This document shows positions 43,798-53,990 of a stretch of DNA of 64,000 nucleotides, piece after piece. This DNA comes from Algoriphagus zhangzhouensis. GTDB lineage: Bacteria; Bacteroidota; Bacteroidia; Cytophagales; Cyclobacteriaceae. The stretch covers positions 744,001-808,000 of the forward strand of contig NZ_FRXN01000001.1 in NCBI RefSeq assembly GCF_900148515.1, written 5' to 3'. A program made the position numbers and the translations under genes. Positions within the stretch are counted from its first letter, which is position 1, and the number at the start of each line of letters is the position of its first letter. The notes under the pieces were generated by a model. It worked only from the letters and a program-made list of their open reading frames with translations. It was not told the origin of the DNA and searched no databases.

Positions 43798-45233
43798 GAT
43801 CCAAGACTTTAAAAATCGCCTTGTCTTTCGTCCTTCTGGCCGGATGTAAAGTACAGCAAGATTCATTACCTGAATCAAGTTTAAGATTGCCAGAAACCTA
43901 TGAAACAGCTGTTTTAGATAGTGCTTCCAATAGCTCTCAAATCATCTGGACAGAATTTTTCCAAGACGAAGAGCTGAAATCTTTGATTCAGGCTGCTCTA
44001 GAAAATAATCAGGACAATCAACAGACTTTGTTGAAAATCAATGCTACCAGGGCTACGATGCTCAATGCTAAAAGAGGGATTCTTCCAGCCTTTTCATTGA
44101 ATGCCGGAGCTGCAAAAAGGAAGTTTGGAGAGTATACCATGGATGGAGTTGGTAATGCGGATACCAATCTTTCCGACAATGTTCCAGCAGATAAAAAGAT
44201 CCCTTCTCCTTACAAGGATTTCTTAGTGGGAGCTGAATTCTCATGGGAAATTGATGTTTGGGGAAAATTGAGAAGTCGGAAAAAAGCAGCAGTGGCTAGG
44301 TTGATGGCTTCAGAGGAAATGAGTAGAAATATCCAAACTTGGTTGATCTCTGAAGTAGCTTCCAATTACTATCATTTGTTGGCATTGGATCAGGAAATCG
44401 AAGTATTGGAAGAAAACATCGGTCTTCAGGAATTGGCGCTGCAATTGATTACCGAACTCAAAGAAGGTGGAAAAGCCAATCAGTTGGCAATCGATCAATT
44501 TGAAGCTTTGGTATTGAATACAAAAGCCTTATTACAAGCTAAAAACAGAGAGCTGAAAAGTGCTGAATACGATTTGGCAAGATTGGTTGGTTCCTTGGAT
44601 TTCTCTTTAAACAGAATGGATTTAGATGAAGCCATCACCATTCAAAATGAATTAGAAACTGGTCTTCCTTCTGAATTGATTCAAAATCGTCCTGATTTAA
44701 AAGAGGCTGAGATGAAATTGGAAGCAAGCAAAGCTGATGTACATGCTGCAAAAGCTGCCTTCTACCCTTCTTTCAATTTGTTTGGAATGGCAGGATTCAA
44801 TGCCTTTGATTTCAGCAAACTCTTCTTGAGTCCTGGATCAGGAATCTATCAGTTTGGTGCTGGATTGACAGCTCCAATTTTCAACAGAAGAGAAATCAGA
44901 TCTCTATATGAAGTTGCTAAAACTGATCAGCAGATTGCTCTATTGGAATACGAAAAGAAGACCTTGAATGCTTATTTAGAAGTATTGGATTTGATCAATC
45001 AAATGGATACTTATGATCAGCAACTGAAAATGAAGCAATATGAAGTTTCAGTACTTGAAAGAGCAATTGAGCACTCCAATACTTTATTCTCTGTGGGTTA
45101 TGCAAACTACTTAGAGGTAATCAATGCCCAAAGCAGAACCTTGGAATCAGCTATTGAATTGGCCGATTTGAAAGCCTCTAGACTTCAGGCCAATGTAAAA
45201 CTCTATAAAGCCCTTGGCGGCGGTTGGAACTAA
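43794..45233 (+). CDS. TolC-family outer-membrane channel lipoprotein (NodT type)
   Basis: The 479-residue product has a lipobox (LLAGC, Cys18) and the duplicated TolC layout of helices and strands: LGAEFSWEIDVWGKLRSRKK-like core (VGAEFSWEIDVWGKLRSRKK) and PDLKEAEMKLEASKADVHAA in the second half. It forms the trimeric exit duct for the pump encoded just upstream. The gene overlaps the pump gene by 4 bp and ends the operon at a clear terminator. Confidence 0.94.
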   Translation: MRSKTLKIALSFVLLAGCKVQQDSLPESSLRLPETYETAVLDSASNSSQIIWTEFFQDEELKSLIQAALENNQDNQQTLLKINATRATMLNAKRGILPAFSLNAGAAKRKFGEYTMDGVGNADTNLSDNVPADKKIPSPYKDFLVGAEFSWEIDVWGKLRSRKKAAVARLMASEEMSRNIQTWLISEVASNYYHLLALDQEIEVLEENIGLQELALQLITELKEGGKANQLAIDQFEALVLNTKALLQAKNRELKSAEYDLARLVGSLDFSLNRMDLDEAITIQNELETGLPSELIQNRPDLKEAEMKLEASKADVHAAKAAFYPSFNLFGMAGFNAFDFSKLFLSPGSGIYQFGAGLTAPIFNRREIRSLYEVAKTDQQIALLEYEKKTLNAYLEVLDLINQMDTYDQQLKMKQYEVSVLERAIEHSNTLFSVGYANYLEVINAQSRTLESAIELADLKASRLQANVKLYKALGGGWN

Positions 45234-45261
45234 AAACACCAATTAGAAAACCAATAAATCT

Positions 45262-45292
45262 AAAGGGATACTGAATCAGTATCCCTTTTTCT
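45262..45292 (+). terminator. Rho-independent terminator of the RND operon
   Basis: AAAGGGATACTG pairs with CAGTATCCCTTT over AAT, followed by a T run. Confidence 0.85.
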
Positions 45293-45426
45293 ATTCATAT
45301 AAAAATGAATGCAATCATCCCCAAATGATTTTCCAGTCTAGTGAAATGGAGTAATTTGTTGAATAGAATTTCAAAGGTTGAAAATTCAACCAAAACCAAA
45401 CAAACAACCACCTTTCCTCCTTAAGC

Positions 45427-47085
45427 ATGAAGAAAATCTACCCAATAATTGGCTTAATTACCCTCATTTGGGCCACTGATTCCTGTAAAACCAAGGAGTC
45501 AACTTTTAATAATAAGGATATCAAGCACAGTGAAAAGTTGATTGGGTTAGAGTTTTCTAAGGAGAACATCAAGACGATGCATGGGTATCTGGAAAGGAAT
45601 AGAAGTGGATATGATAGTTTGAGAGCCTATGAAACTTTCAATGAGACCTTTCCTGCCGTCACATTTGATCCGCATCCCCTCGGATTTCAATTTCCAGAGA
45701 AAGGCACTGCTCCTACCTTTGAAATCCCAGATGGAGTAGAATTACCCGAAAACCTCCAAGATTTGGCGTTCTATCCGATTCCCAAATTGGCTTCATTGAT
45801 CAAATATCAAAAGATTAGCTCCGAGGATTTGACCAGACTTTTCATTGACCGAATTAAGAAATATGATGGCCAATTGGAAGCTGTAATTACTTTGACGGAA
45901 GACTTGGCTATGACTCAAGCTCAAAAAGCAGATCAGGAAATCGCATCCGGAAATTATAAAGGGATACTTCATGGCATTCCCTACGGGGTGAAAGATTTGA
46001 TGGCAGTGGAAGGTTATCCAACAACATGGGGAGCTGAGCCCTACAAAGATCAAATGATTGATTACACATCAACGGTTGTCAAAAAGTTGGAATCTCAAGG
46101 AGCTGTATTAGTAGCAAAACTGGTTTCAGGATCTTTGGCAAGAGGTGATGTTTGGTTTGGAGGAAAGACTAAAAACCCATGGGATTTGACACAGGGAGCT
46201 AGTGGCTCATCTGCAGGTTCAGGTTCAGCCACATCAGCAGGCCTGGTTCCTTTTGCTTTAGGAACAGAAACCTTGGGATCCATCACGGCCCCAGCTACAA
46301 GAAATGGTGTAACGGGCCTTAGACCAACATACGGGAGAGTCAGTAGATATGGGGTAATGGCTTTGAGTTGGTCTATGGACAAAGTCGGACCTTTGGCGAG
46401 AAATGCGGAGGATTGTGCCATTGTTTTTGAAGCCATTTATGGAAAAGACTGGCAAGATCCATCTACCAATAATGTAGGTTTTAGTATGCCAAAGAAAGAT
46501 GTAAAAGACTTCAAAGTTGCTTATCTCAAAAAGGACATTGATTCCGATACTACTGAATATGGAGATAATACCAGAGCTGCATTGAAAGTTTATCAAGATT
46601 TGGGTATCCAAATGGATTCTATTGAATTGCCAACAAACTATCCATATTCTGTATTTGACATTATTTTAAGAGCTGAAGCAGGAGCATTCTTCGATGACTT
46701 AGTGAGATCTGGCGAAGTTGATGTCATGGTTGAGCAACATGGAGGTTCCAGAGCAAATTCATTAAGACAATCTCGATTTATTCCTGCAGTAGAATATCTT
46801 CAAGCTAATCGTCAAAGAAGACAAATGATTGAAGAAACCAACAAGTTGTTTCAGAAATATGATGTGATTATTGCCCCATCCAACCGAGGCCGTCAACTAT
46901 TCTTGACCAATTTAACAGGGCATCCAGTAGTCTCTGTGCCCAATGGATTTGACAAAGAAGGTAGACCTACTAGTATTACTCTGATTGGAAATTTGTATGA
47001 TGAAGGTTCAATTATTGCTTTTGCGAAAGCCTACCAGGAATTGACAGATTTTGATGAAAAGCATCCACCTAAGTTTGTAGACTGA
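45427..47085 (+). CDS. Exported amidase (amidase-signature family)
   Basis: The 552-residue product starts with a lipoprotein-like signal (TLIWATDSC, Cys19). The amidase signature is complete: Lys189 (YGVKDLM), the Ser261/Ser262 pair (ASGSSAGSG) and nucleophile Ser285 (LGSITAPA). It resembles GatA in the core, but the export signal and lack of a GatB/C context make a free envelope amidase more likely. It hydrolyses an amide of unknown identity. Its stop directly abuts the stop of the convergent cyclase gene. Confidence 0.9.
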   Translation: MKKIYPIIGLITLIWATDSCKTKESTFNNKDIKHSEKLIGLEFSKENIKTMHGYLERNRSGYDSLRAYETFNETFPAVTFDPHPLGFQFPEKGTAPTFEIPDGVELPENLQDLAFYPIPKLASLIKYQKISSEDLTRLFIDRIKKYDGQLEAVITLTEDLAMTQAQKADQEIASGNYKGILHGIPYGVKDLMAVEGYPTTWGAEPYKDQMIDYTSTVVKKLESQGAVLVAKLVSGSLARGDVWFGGKTKNPWDLTQGASGSSAGSGSATSAGLVPFALGTETLGSITAPATRNGVTGLRPTYGRVSRYGVMALSWSMDKVGPLARNAEDCAIVFEAIYGKDWQDPSTNNVGFSMPKKDVKDFKVAYLKKDIDSDTTEYGDNTRAALKVYQDLGIQMDSIELPTNYPYSVFDIILRAEAGAFFDDLVRSGEVDVMVEQHGGSRANSLRQSRFIPAVEYLQANRQRRQMIEETNKLFQKYDVIIAPSNRGRQLFLTNLTGHPVVSVPNGFDKEGRPTSITLIGNLYDEGSIIAFAKAYQELTDFDEKHPPKFVD

Positions 47086-47781
47086 TTATTCAAAAACAGC
47101 TACAGCACGAACCGGAGAACCCGTTCCACCTCTGATTTTCAATGGAAGCCCTATAAATCTGAATCTTCCCCTATCGAGCAATTGGTCTAGGTTGAACAGG
47201 TTTTCATAATGGGTAAAATTGTATTTACCGCAGATTTCGTGAACTTGGCGGTTAGAAACTCCACTGACGCCAGGGTTCATGGTTTCTACCCCAAAGGCTG
47301 CTATTTCCAGTTGTCCTAGCCATTCTGCTGCCTCAGCATCAATTCCAGGACCTTTTGACCAGTTTTCTGTTTGGAAATGCTTTTTGTAATGATCTGTACA
47401 AATCAATAAAGTGTCTCCCTTCTTCAAACTTTCACCAGTTGATTGAATGGCAGATCTCAATTCATCTTTGGTAATCAATTCTTGAAGACCTTTTCCTCTA
47501 AAGTCAACACAGAAACCTGAAGTATAAAACATTGCTAAAGGCATTTTATCGATAGAGTGCCCAACATACTCCTTAGCCATGTGATTCCTAGCATCCACGT
47601 GGGTTCCTGTATGTTCACCCATCTCCAATCGATGAACACTAGGTGTTGGATTTTCTTGGTTTTCTATACCTTCCCAATCTTCATGGCTGACATGAATTTC
47701 CATTTTTACCTGAGGAAGGGTTTTAAAAACAGGCATTCCCTCAAAAATCTCCTGACTTAGATCGATGATTTCCATATTCAA
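47086..47781 (-). CDS. Cyclase family protein (kynurenine formamidase-like)
   Basis: The 231-residue protein has the metal-binding motif HTGTHVDARNH (57-67), which is the signature of the cyclase/KynB family. GLPLKIRGGTGSPVRAVAVF near the end and GVSGVSNRQVHEICGKYNF fit as well. Members hydrolyse N-formylkynurenine or related amides and lactams in the cytoplasm. No kynurenine-pathway gene lies nearby, so a formamidase role is only one option. It is the second of a short minus-strand pair, 8 bp after the upstream gene. Confidence 0.88.
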   Translation of the reverse strand: MNMEIIDLSQEIFEGMPVFKTLPQVKMEIHVSHEDWEGIENQENPTPSVHRLEMGEHTGTHVDARNHMAKEYVGHSIDKMPLAMFYTSGFCVDFRGKGLQELITKDELRSAIQSTGESLKKGDTLLICTDHYKKHFQTENWSKGPGIDAEAAEWLGQLEIAAFGVETMNPGVSGVSNRQVHEICGKYNFTHYENLFNLDQLLDRGRFRFIGLPLKIRGGTGSPVRAVAVFE

Positions 47782-47789
47782 ATTTGCCT

Positions 47790-48278
47790 CTACCTTAAAT
47801 AGAACAAATCAATATGATGGGTCCTATCTAATAGGTTTAAAGGGATATCAATTAAATCTATGCTGTAAAAATTTAATGATTCATTCTGATTACCTGAGTA
47901 TTTGACTTGTTCCTTGGCAATAATAAAGGTAGAAATAACTTCACCCTGAGAATCAAAGAAATTTAAGGACCAATGAAATCTCTCTCTCTTTTTATCAGCA
48001 TCTGAAACCTCCAATTTTTCCTTTATAGTAATTTCAAGATGGTAAGATTCATATCCTAAACCGGCGGAAACCTCATCTGGAACATATCTAAAAACAACTT
48101 TTTCAGCCCTTTTTATTAGGTACTGATCTATTACATTGACAGATTGACCAAGAGTCGTAAAGCTAAAACCAGTTTCTATAGCTCCAAGTTTCTCACTTAG
48201 ATTTTGAGCAATTGTAGTAGGAACAAAAATGTAATTACTGGCAAGAATAAAAATGATTGCCGTTAGTTTGTTTAACAT
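47790..48278 (-). CDS. Secreted hypothetical protein
   Basis: The 162-residue product has a signal peptide (FVPTTIAQ, about residue 25). The mature part has beta-strand-rich segments (YESYHLEITIKEKLEV, HWSLNFFDSQGEVISTFIIA) and no cysteine. It could be a small immunoglobulin-like domain. I do not recognise a family. It precedes the cyclase gene by 8 bp, so it is co-transcribed with it. Confidence 0.6.
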   Translation of the reverse strand: MLNKLTAIIFILASNYIFVPTTIAQNLSEKLGAIETGFSFTTLGQSVNVIDQYLIKRAEKVVFRYVPDEVSAGLGYESYHLEITIKEKLEVSDADKKRERFHWSLNFFDSQGEVISTFIIAKEQVKYSGNQNESLNFYSIDLIDIPLNLLDRTHHIDLFYLR

Positions 48279-48476
48279 GGAAAATGGGTTTCCTACTCCT
48301 ACGTCTTTAAAAAGTTAAGGTTGAAATAAAATATGAGATACTAACCTTCTAGAAGGATAATGCCTAAAAAAGAAAATTCTCTCATTATTTATATTAATTA
48401 TATTTATAACCATACATATAATTAATAAACCAATACTGAAATCATATTAATACAATTTTTTAATAATTTTTAGTTA

Positions 48477-49185
<709 letters not shown>

Positions 49186-49194
49186 TCAAAGAAG

Positions 49195-49229
49195 CGGCCT
49201 GAGATAACTCAGGCTGTTTCATTTTTTTT
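49195..49229 (+). terminator. Rho-independent terminator of the collagen-like gene
   Basis: GCCTGAG pairs with CTCAGGC over ATAA, with a T run beginning nine bases further. Confidence 0.7.
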
Positions 49230-49268
49230 GAAAACTTATTCTGGATCAATATGATCTGAAAGAATAGA

Positions 49269-50120
49269 TTAATCAACCAAATTTTTTAATTCCTCCTCAT
49301 CTAGGGCACGGTCAAAAACAGCCAATCCGCCTATTTGTCCTTTGAAAAAATTACCCATTCCACTTTTGAGTAGTACTGCCCCGACTGTAAAATCAGAACC
49401 ATTATCACCTATCCCATCTGGAAAAAAGTATGGATTTTTACTTTGAGTAATACCGTCTGGAAAACCGGGATACCCAATAGTATGATTAATCAGTTCTTCT
49501 TCTCTATTAATAAATTCGCCATTAACAAAAGACTTAATCCAAGTTCCATCATAGGTAAAAGCGATGCAAACCCATTCATTGGGAGCCACCACTTGCTCAC
49601 TAGCAGAATAATCCATTGAATAAGGAAAAGGTGGCGTTGCCTTTCCTGAATATGAAACATGTCCGCAAACCTGATCTTTACCATTGTAATATGGCAGGGA
49701 AACAAATAAACCATATTGGCGCTTTCCTCCATCTTGATATTCATTCCACATCCCCCCCACAAACCCTGTTTGTTCTCCAGACCATTTGACCCAGGCAATT
49801 AGAGTAACATGCCTACCAGGGCCAGATATATTCAAACTTCCTGTTTTTTTATTGGGTATGGATAAATAGGAGGATCCATCCAGAAGAATTGAAGATCCTG
49901 ATAAAGGACCATCATCAATTTTAGGGATTGGTTTATCACCTTCCAATAATGCTAAACTTTGATTAGTTAAGGATAATCTAGGTATTCCAGAGTCTTCTTC
50001 AAAAGTCCATAATGCTATCAAGTTTGATGTTTTTAAAACTTTATCAACAAGCAATGAATCTCCCGTATTATTATAAGCTGATAAAAGCCAAAAGATACCA
50101 GGAATTAAAAAACAGAACAT
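49269..50120 (-). CDS. Exported LamG (concanavalin A-like) domain protein
   Basis: The 283-residue product has a hydrophobic N-terminal segment (FCFLIPGIFWLLSAY, likely a signal or anchor). The body is a LamG/pentraxin-like jelly roll: IALWTFEEDSG, SILLDGSSYLSIPNKKTGSL, HVTLIAWVKWSG, WVCIAFTYDGTWIKSFVNGE and GQIGGLAVFDRALDEEELKN, the standard series of strands. Such domains bind glycans or proteins outside the cytoplasm. It lies convergent with the collagen-like gene, 83 bp apart, so the two need not be functionally linked. A terminator follows on the other side only for its neighbour. Confidence 0.85.
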   Translation of the reverse strand: MFCFLIPGIFWLLSAYNNTGDSLLVDKVLKTSNLIALWTFEEDSGIPRLSLTNQSLALLEGDKPIPKIDDGPLSGSSILLDGSSYLSIPNKKTGSLNISGPGRHVTLIAWVKWSGEQTGFVGGMWNEYQDGGKRQYGLFVSLPYYNGKDQVCGHVSYSGKATPPFPYSMDYSASEQVVAPNEWVCIAFTYDGTWIKSFVNGEFINREEELINHTIGYPGFPDGITQSKNPYFFPDGIGDNGSDFTVGAVLLKSGMGNFFKGQIGGLAVFDRALDEEELKNLVD

Positions 50121-50146
50121 CTACCAATAGGATTTTAATATCATCA

Positions 50147-50181
50147 CAAAAAAGACCTGTAATTAGTAATCACAGGTCTTT
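50147..50181 (-). terminator. Rho-independent terminator of the haem-protein operon
   Basis: AAAGACCTGT pairs with ACAGGTCTTT over eleven bases, with a T run on the minus strand. It is 22 bp beyond the stop of the haem-binding protein gene. Confidence 0.8.
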
Positions 50182-50202
50182 CTATTTAAATACTCAATGG
50201 AT

Positions 50203-50667
50203 TTATTCCTCCTCAACGACTATATCCATGGCGGCCTCAGCCCATTCCATGATTTTTTGTCTGTCTTCAGGAGTCAACTTCGCTTCCGAATGCATGCTCA
50301 GATAAATAGGAAGAGGCATATGCTTCTCTTCAACTTCTGAATAAACATCATCCAAAATGGCAAGCTTATCCATCATATCGATATCTGTCCAGTAAGAAAA
50401 GTTAACTTCTTCTCTACCTTCACGAGTATCTTTTGCTACAAGCCAAGAAGCAGGAGCGACAAAGGAATACCAAGGATACTTAGTTTCATTGCTATGACAA
50501 TCATAGCAGGCGGTTTTAAGTAATGTTGCCATCTCCCCTTCCACCAACCCAGACCCCATAAGATCCTTCGGGTTGTTTTCTATTACTTCAGGGAGTTGAT
50601 TGGGTACAAACTGAATCACCAGGAAAATAATACCTAATCCTAGTAATCCGTATTGCCATACTTTCAT
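50203..50667 (-). CDS. Haem-binding domain protein with c-type motif
   Basis: The 154-residue product has an N-terminal membrane segment or signal (YGLLGLGIIFLVIQFVPN). Cys-x-x-Cys-His is present in CYDCHSNETKYPWYS, the haem-attachment motif of the Bacteroidota haem-binding domain family. YPWYSFVAPASWLVAKDTRE and the C-terminal MEWAEAAMD helix fit that family. It should carry one covalent haem on the periplasmic side. Its start abuts the stop of the upstream cytochrome-like gene, so the two are made together. Confidence 0.88.
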   Translation of the reverse strand: MKVWQYGLLGLGIIFLVIQFVPNQLPEVIENNPKDLMGSGLVEGEMATLLKTACYDCHSNETKYPWYSFVAPASWLVAKDTREGREEVNFSYWTDIDMMDKLAILDDVYSEVEEKHMPLPIYLSMHSEAKLTPEDRQKIMEWAEAAMDIVVEEE

Positions 50668-51069
50668 TTACTCTCCGCTTTTCTTCTTACCAGCACTCCA
50701 ATCCAAAAGGATAGCCATTTCTTCTTCAGTCAATTTGCCTTCAGGCTTATTTTCCAAAAACTTCTTAGGAGGCATTTCACCTTCCACAAGAGCTTCATTG
50801 ATTTTTGACATTGCTGCCAATTGTTTTGCCTTTTTCTCAGCTTCGAATTGATCCCAATCTAATTTCTTTTTGGCTTTTTCTCCTTTTGCTTCTGCATTAT
50901 GACATCCATAACACTTCTGGTCAATCACAGCCTTAACTTTCGCAGGGATTTTAGGAGCTTCCATATCTATCTCTGGATGCGTTTCTACTTCTGGTTTTTG
51001 AATTGCTTGAAAAAATAATACACCGACTAAAGCGGCAATTGGGAGTAAAGAAAGTTTTTTCATAGTCAA
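50668..51069 (-). CDS. Small c-type cytochrome-like protein
   Basis: The 133-residue product has a signal or anchor (LLPIAALVGVLFFQAI) and one CYGCHNAEAKGEK haem motif. A Met in EGEMPPKKFL may serve as sixth ligand. KLTEEEMAILLDWSAGKKKS is the typical last helix of cytochrome c. It should pass electrons in the periplasm. It is the first gene of the pair; the haem-binding domain gene begins right after it. No oxidase genes are in the window. Confidence 0.85.
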   Translation of the reverse strand: MTMKKLSLLPIAALVGVLFFQAIQKPEVETHPEIDMEAPKIPAKVKAVIDQKCYGCHNAEAKGEKAKKKLDWDQFEAEKKAKQLAAMSKINEALVEGEMPPKKFLENKPEGKLTEEEMAILLDWSAGKKKSGE

Positions 51070-51186
51070 TAGGGTTAATAAAAGATTGTTTTGGTTTTAG
51101 TACGTTAAATAGAACTAATAAGATTAATTTCTCAAGAAAAATTTAATAAAAAGTGATAATCGGCGAATTATTACAATAAAATATGG

Positions 51187-51474
51187 TTATCCTTTTTCCT
51201 GAGCAGCCTTTAAAGCATCAATTTTATTGTCCTTATAGAACTTATCTCGGTATTCTTGAAATTCTTCTTCCAAGGAAGAAACCAAATTCAAATTGGAGTC
51301 TACAGCTACAAAAACATCTACCAATTTAGTCTCCAACATTTCTATCCCAAGATTGATATTGTCCGCCTCGATCTTAGAAATCTTCTTCATTACCGATGTT
51401 TGGCTATTTCTCAAATCCTCTAATTCACGAAGGATTTTATCCATCATTTCTACCTTTTCTATCTTATCCATCAT
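51187..51474 (-). CDS. Small coiled-coil hypothetical protein
   Basis: I prefer the ATG at 51474 (MMDKIEKVEMMDKILREL), because the 11 codons before it (to 51507) read as AT-rich leader rather than protein. The 95-residue product is acidic and helical with heptad patterns (ISKIEADNINLGIEMLETKL, VDVFVAVDSNLNLVSSLEEE). No signal or membrane segment is seen. It lies alone and is of unknown function. Confidence 0.6.
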   Translation of the reverse strand: MMDKIEKVEMMDKILRELEDLRNSQTSVMKKISKIEADNINLGIEMLETKLVDVFVAVDSNLNLVSSLEEEFQEYRDKFYKDNKIDALKAAQEKG

Positions 51475-51605
51475 CTGTTTATTTTGGGTTAAATAATTGA
51501 TTTTCAAGCAGAATATACGATAAAATTCAAAGACATTAAAAAGCCTCAGACTTTTGAGAACTTTGGACCTAAGCCAAAACTTAACCGAAGTTGATCAGAC
51601 TTTCT

Positions 51606-51640
51606 CAAAAAAATAAGGCTTCCCAAATTGAGAAGCCTTT
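51606..51640 (-). terminator. Rho-independent terminator after the AEC transporter gene
   Basis: AAGGCTTC (51615-51622) pairs with GAAGCCTT (51632-51639). On the minus strand it is followed by ATTTTTTTG, 28 bp beyond the stop of the transporter gene. Confidence 0.8.
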
Positions 51641-51667
51641 AAATTTTCCTTTAGAAATAATAATCTA

Positions 51668-52807
51668 TTATCCCCTTTCTTGAGAAGGAGAATCCTTGAA
51701 ATCATGACTCTTTAAAAAGCTGAAATCAATTTCCTGATCTTTGATCCAAGAGAAAAATCTTGGAATAAGAGGTAACAAGAATAGAATGCTTCCAAGGATA
51801 AATACTGGACTAGGATTAGCAAATGTTTCTCCTGCACTGAAAATCCCCAAAATCAGTAATGTACTGAATGGCAATGAAACAGCAAGAATATTTATACCCA
51901 ATCCTAAATCAAATGTGTGGGTGTTAGACTCCTTTTGAGACTCCAATTGATGAACTGCTGACATATGTGCAAATGGCCAGAATGAAGCACTTGAAAGTGG
52001 GAACACTATAGCCACAAGAATAGCCGCAGTAGAAGGCAAATCAACCAAACTGATCAAAATTCCAGAGATCAATAAGGAAAGACCTGCCCGAAATAATAAA
52101 AGGGAGAAAATAGACTGAATCTGTTTCCATTTCAAAATCACTGACATTCCAATGAATAACAAAACCAAAGGAGTCATGATGTTTTTCAACATGGTAATAG
52201 ATTCTCCCAAAAAGCTTGGAAGACTAGTCATGTTTAGACCAAAAGACAATAGAATCAAAGCAGCGATAATGACCATATTGATTGGCTCTTTGATCATAGC
52301 CAATAGTAATTGTTTGATTTTGTCACCATTCGATTGCTCTCCCATTTTTTGGACCTTATAGTACCAAGCCATTGCAAGTAAATAGGCAATCAACAGGACA
52401 TAGACCTTATTTCCTACATCCGCTAATGCTCCCCAAGCCAATGCATCGTCTCCCAAATATTCAATCAAAAATGGAAAACAAGATAATCCGGGGGCCAAAG
52501 ATGGGAATAGCATCATCCAGGTCCTATGCTGTGCACTGTGACGATCTATTCCCAGAAATGGTAGAGTAAAATAGCTGGCAGCCAACATAAAGCCATTCCA
52601 ACAAAGTATAGCAAGAGGAAGCAACAATAAGTCGCTATCCAATTCGACTCCCATCAACGCCACAAATATCATGGCAGGGAGAGCCAAATCGAGAATTACT
52701 ACTTTCATCCCCTTTCTATGCTCGTCCTTATTGAGTTTGCTGCGGAGCAGATAACCCAAAAGAATCATCAATAATAAAGAAAGGGTCTTTTGAATGGCAA
52801 TCGGCAT
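51668..52807 (-). CDS. AEC (auxin efflux carrier) family transporter
   Basis: The 379-residue protein has about ten membrane segments. The family pattern is two five-helix halves joined by a soluble loop with broken helices near PSLAPGLSCFPFLIEYLG (first half) and VFPLSSASFWPFAHMSAVHQ (second half). AEC members export or import small anions such as malate or amino acids. The gene starts 13 bp after the stop of the Tat-exported aminotransferase on the same strand, so they may share a transcript and possibly a substrate. Confidence 0.85.
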   Translation of the reverse strand: MPIAIQKTLSLLLMILLGYLLRSKLNKDEHRKGMKVVILDLALPAMIFVALMGVELDSDLLLLPLAILCWNGFMLAASYFTLPFLGIDRHSAQHRTWMMLFPSLAPGLSCFPFLIEYLGDDALAWGALADVGNKVYVLLIAYLLAMAWYYKVQKMGEQSNGDKIKQLLLAMIKEPINMVIIAALILLSFGLNMTSLPSFLGESITMLKNIMTPLVLLFIGMSVILKWKQIQSIFSLLLFRAGLSLLISGILISLVDLPSTAAILVAIVFPLSSASFWPFAHMSAVHQLESQKESNTHTFDLGLGINILAVSLPFSTLLILGIFSAGETFANPSPVFILGSILFLLPLIPRFFSWIKDQEIDFSFLKSHDFKDSPSQERG

Positions 52808-52820
52808 AAAATTATGGTAA

Positions 52821-53990
52821 TCAGGCTTTAGTTACTTTTTTGATAGTATCTACGAAGTAGGCAAGTTCATCATGGGTACCCATGCTGACTCTACACCAAG
52901 ATTGATCATACATTTGGTAAGTACGGATCCCTACACCTTCTTCATACATGGACTTCATAAATTCTCTTCCATCCATAGCGATTGGGAAAATCATGAAGCT
53001 GGTATAAGATGGAATTGGGTTGAAGCCCATTTTTTTGATTTCATCTTCCACATACTCGCGACACTCAGTATTTTGAGATTTACATTGAGCTAGGAAAGTT
53101 TTCTCTTGCATACTTGCAATCGCACCTTTTAATGAAGTCACACACAATCCCATAGTGCTTCTCACTTTATTGGTGATAGTTTCGATTCTTTCAGGAGTAG
53201 CTACGATATAACCGATTCTCAATCCAGCCATTCCGTGGATTTTACTGAAGGTACGGGCAACGATCACATCTTTTCCTTCACTAACTAGACCAACCATTGT
53301 CTGGGAATCAGGATTTTCCAAGAATTCCAAATAAGCCTCATCGACGAATACAGGAACTTTGGCAGAAACTTCTGAACAGAATTTTTTCAATTCTCCCGCA
53401 TCAGTGATAGACCCTGTAGGGTTATTTGGATTACATACATAAACCAAATTGGTGTTGGAATCTACAGCAGCAGCCATGGCTTTCAAGTCATGAGCATAAT
53501 CCTTGGTCAAAGGAACAGCCTTCCAGTTACCACCCATTGCCTGAGCAGTATTCATAATTGACATATAAGCTGGATCACCTGCTACGATATTTCCTCCTTG
53601 CTGGAACTGAACAATCGCAGTCTTTTCCAACAAATCAGTGGAACCAGGTCCCAACATGATGTTTTCAGGTTTTACACCTTCTTTCTCAGCAATCATGTCT
53701 ATCAAAATGGCAGCATCACCATGCCCATAGCGGTTACCTAGGCTTACAGAGTCAGCGATTGCTTTAATCACCTTTGGCGAAGGACCATAGGGATTTTCAT
53801 TTGCATTTAGCTTGGCCATCATGCGACTTTCGTCTAAAGGAACATGAGGAACCAATTCCTTGATTACACTTCCCGGAGCATGGGAAACTAAAGAAGCTCC
53901 TTTAAACGCTAAAGCAGGTGCACTTGCTAGACCTCCTACGGCCAGCATGCTTGCTCTTAGCCAATCTCTACGGTTCATGGATTTGTTCAT
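52821..53990 (-). CDS. Tat-exported PLP aminotransferase (HisC-like)
   Basis: I place the start at ATG 53990; the open frame continues 47 codons further up, but without coding character. From there the product is 389 residues with a twin-arginine signal (MNRRDWLRASMLAVGGLASA, ending ALA). The aminotransferase body has YVCNPNNPTGSI, VFVDEAYLEF and the PLP-lysine loop ARTFSKIHGMAGLRIGY, as in histidinol-phosphate and related fold-type I aminotransferases. Export through Tat implies folding with PLP in the cytoplasm and action in the periplasm, so a histidine-synthesis role is unlikely. It is 13 bp before the AEC transporter gene. Confidence 0.9.
   Translation of the reverse strand: MNKSMNRRDWLRASMLAVGGLASAPALAFKGASLVSHAPGSVIKELVPHVPLDESRMMAKLNANENPYGPSPKVIKAIADSVSLGNRYGHGDAAILIDMIAEKEGVKPENIMLGPGSTDLLEKTAIVQFQQGGNIVAGDPAYMSIMNTAQAMGGNWKAVPLTKDYAHDLKAMAAAVDSNTNLVYVCNPNNPTGSITDAGELKKFCSEVSAKVPVFVDEAYLEFLENPDSQTMVGLVSEGKDVIVARTFSKIHGMAGLRIGYIVATPERIETITNKVRSTMGLCVTSLKGAIASMQEKTFLAQCKSQNTECREYVEDEIKKMGFNPIPSYTSFMIFPIAMDGREFMKSMYEEGVGIRTYQMYDQSWCRVSMGTHDELAYFVDTIKKVTKA

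Noticed and set aside
45427..47085. GatA of the Asp-tRNA amidotransferase
   Set aside because: It has an export signal and no gatB or gatC nearby, so a free envelope amidase is more likely.
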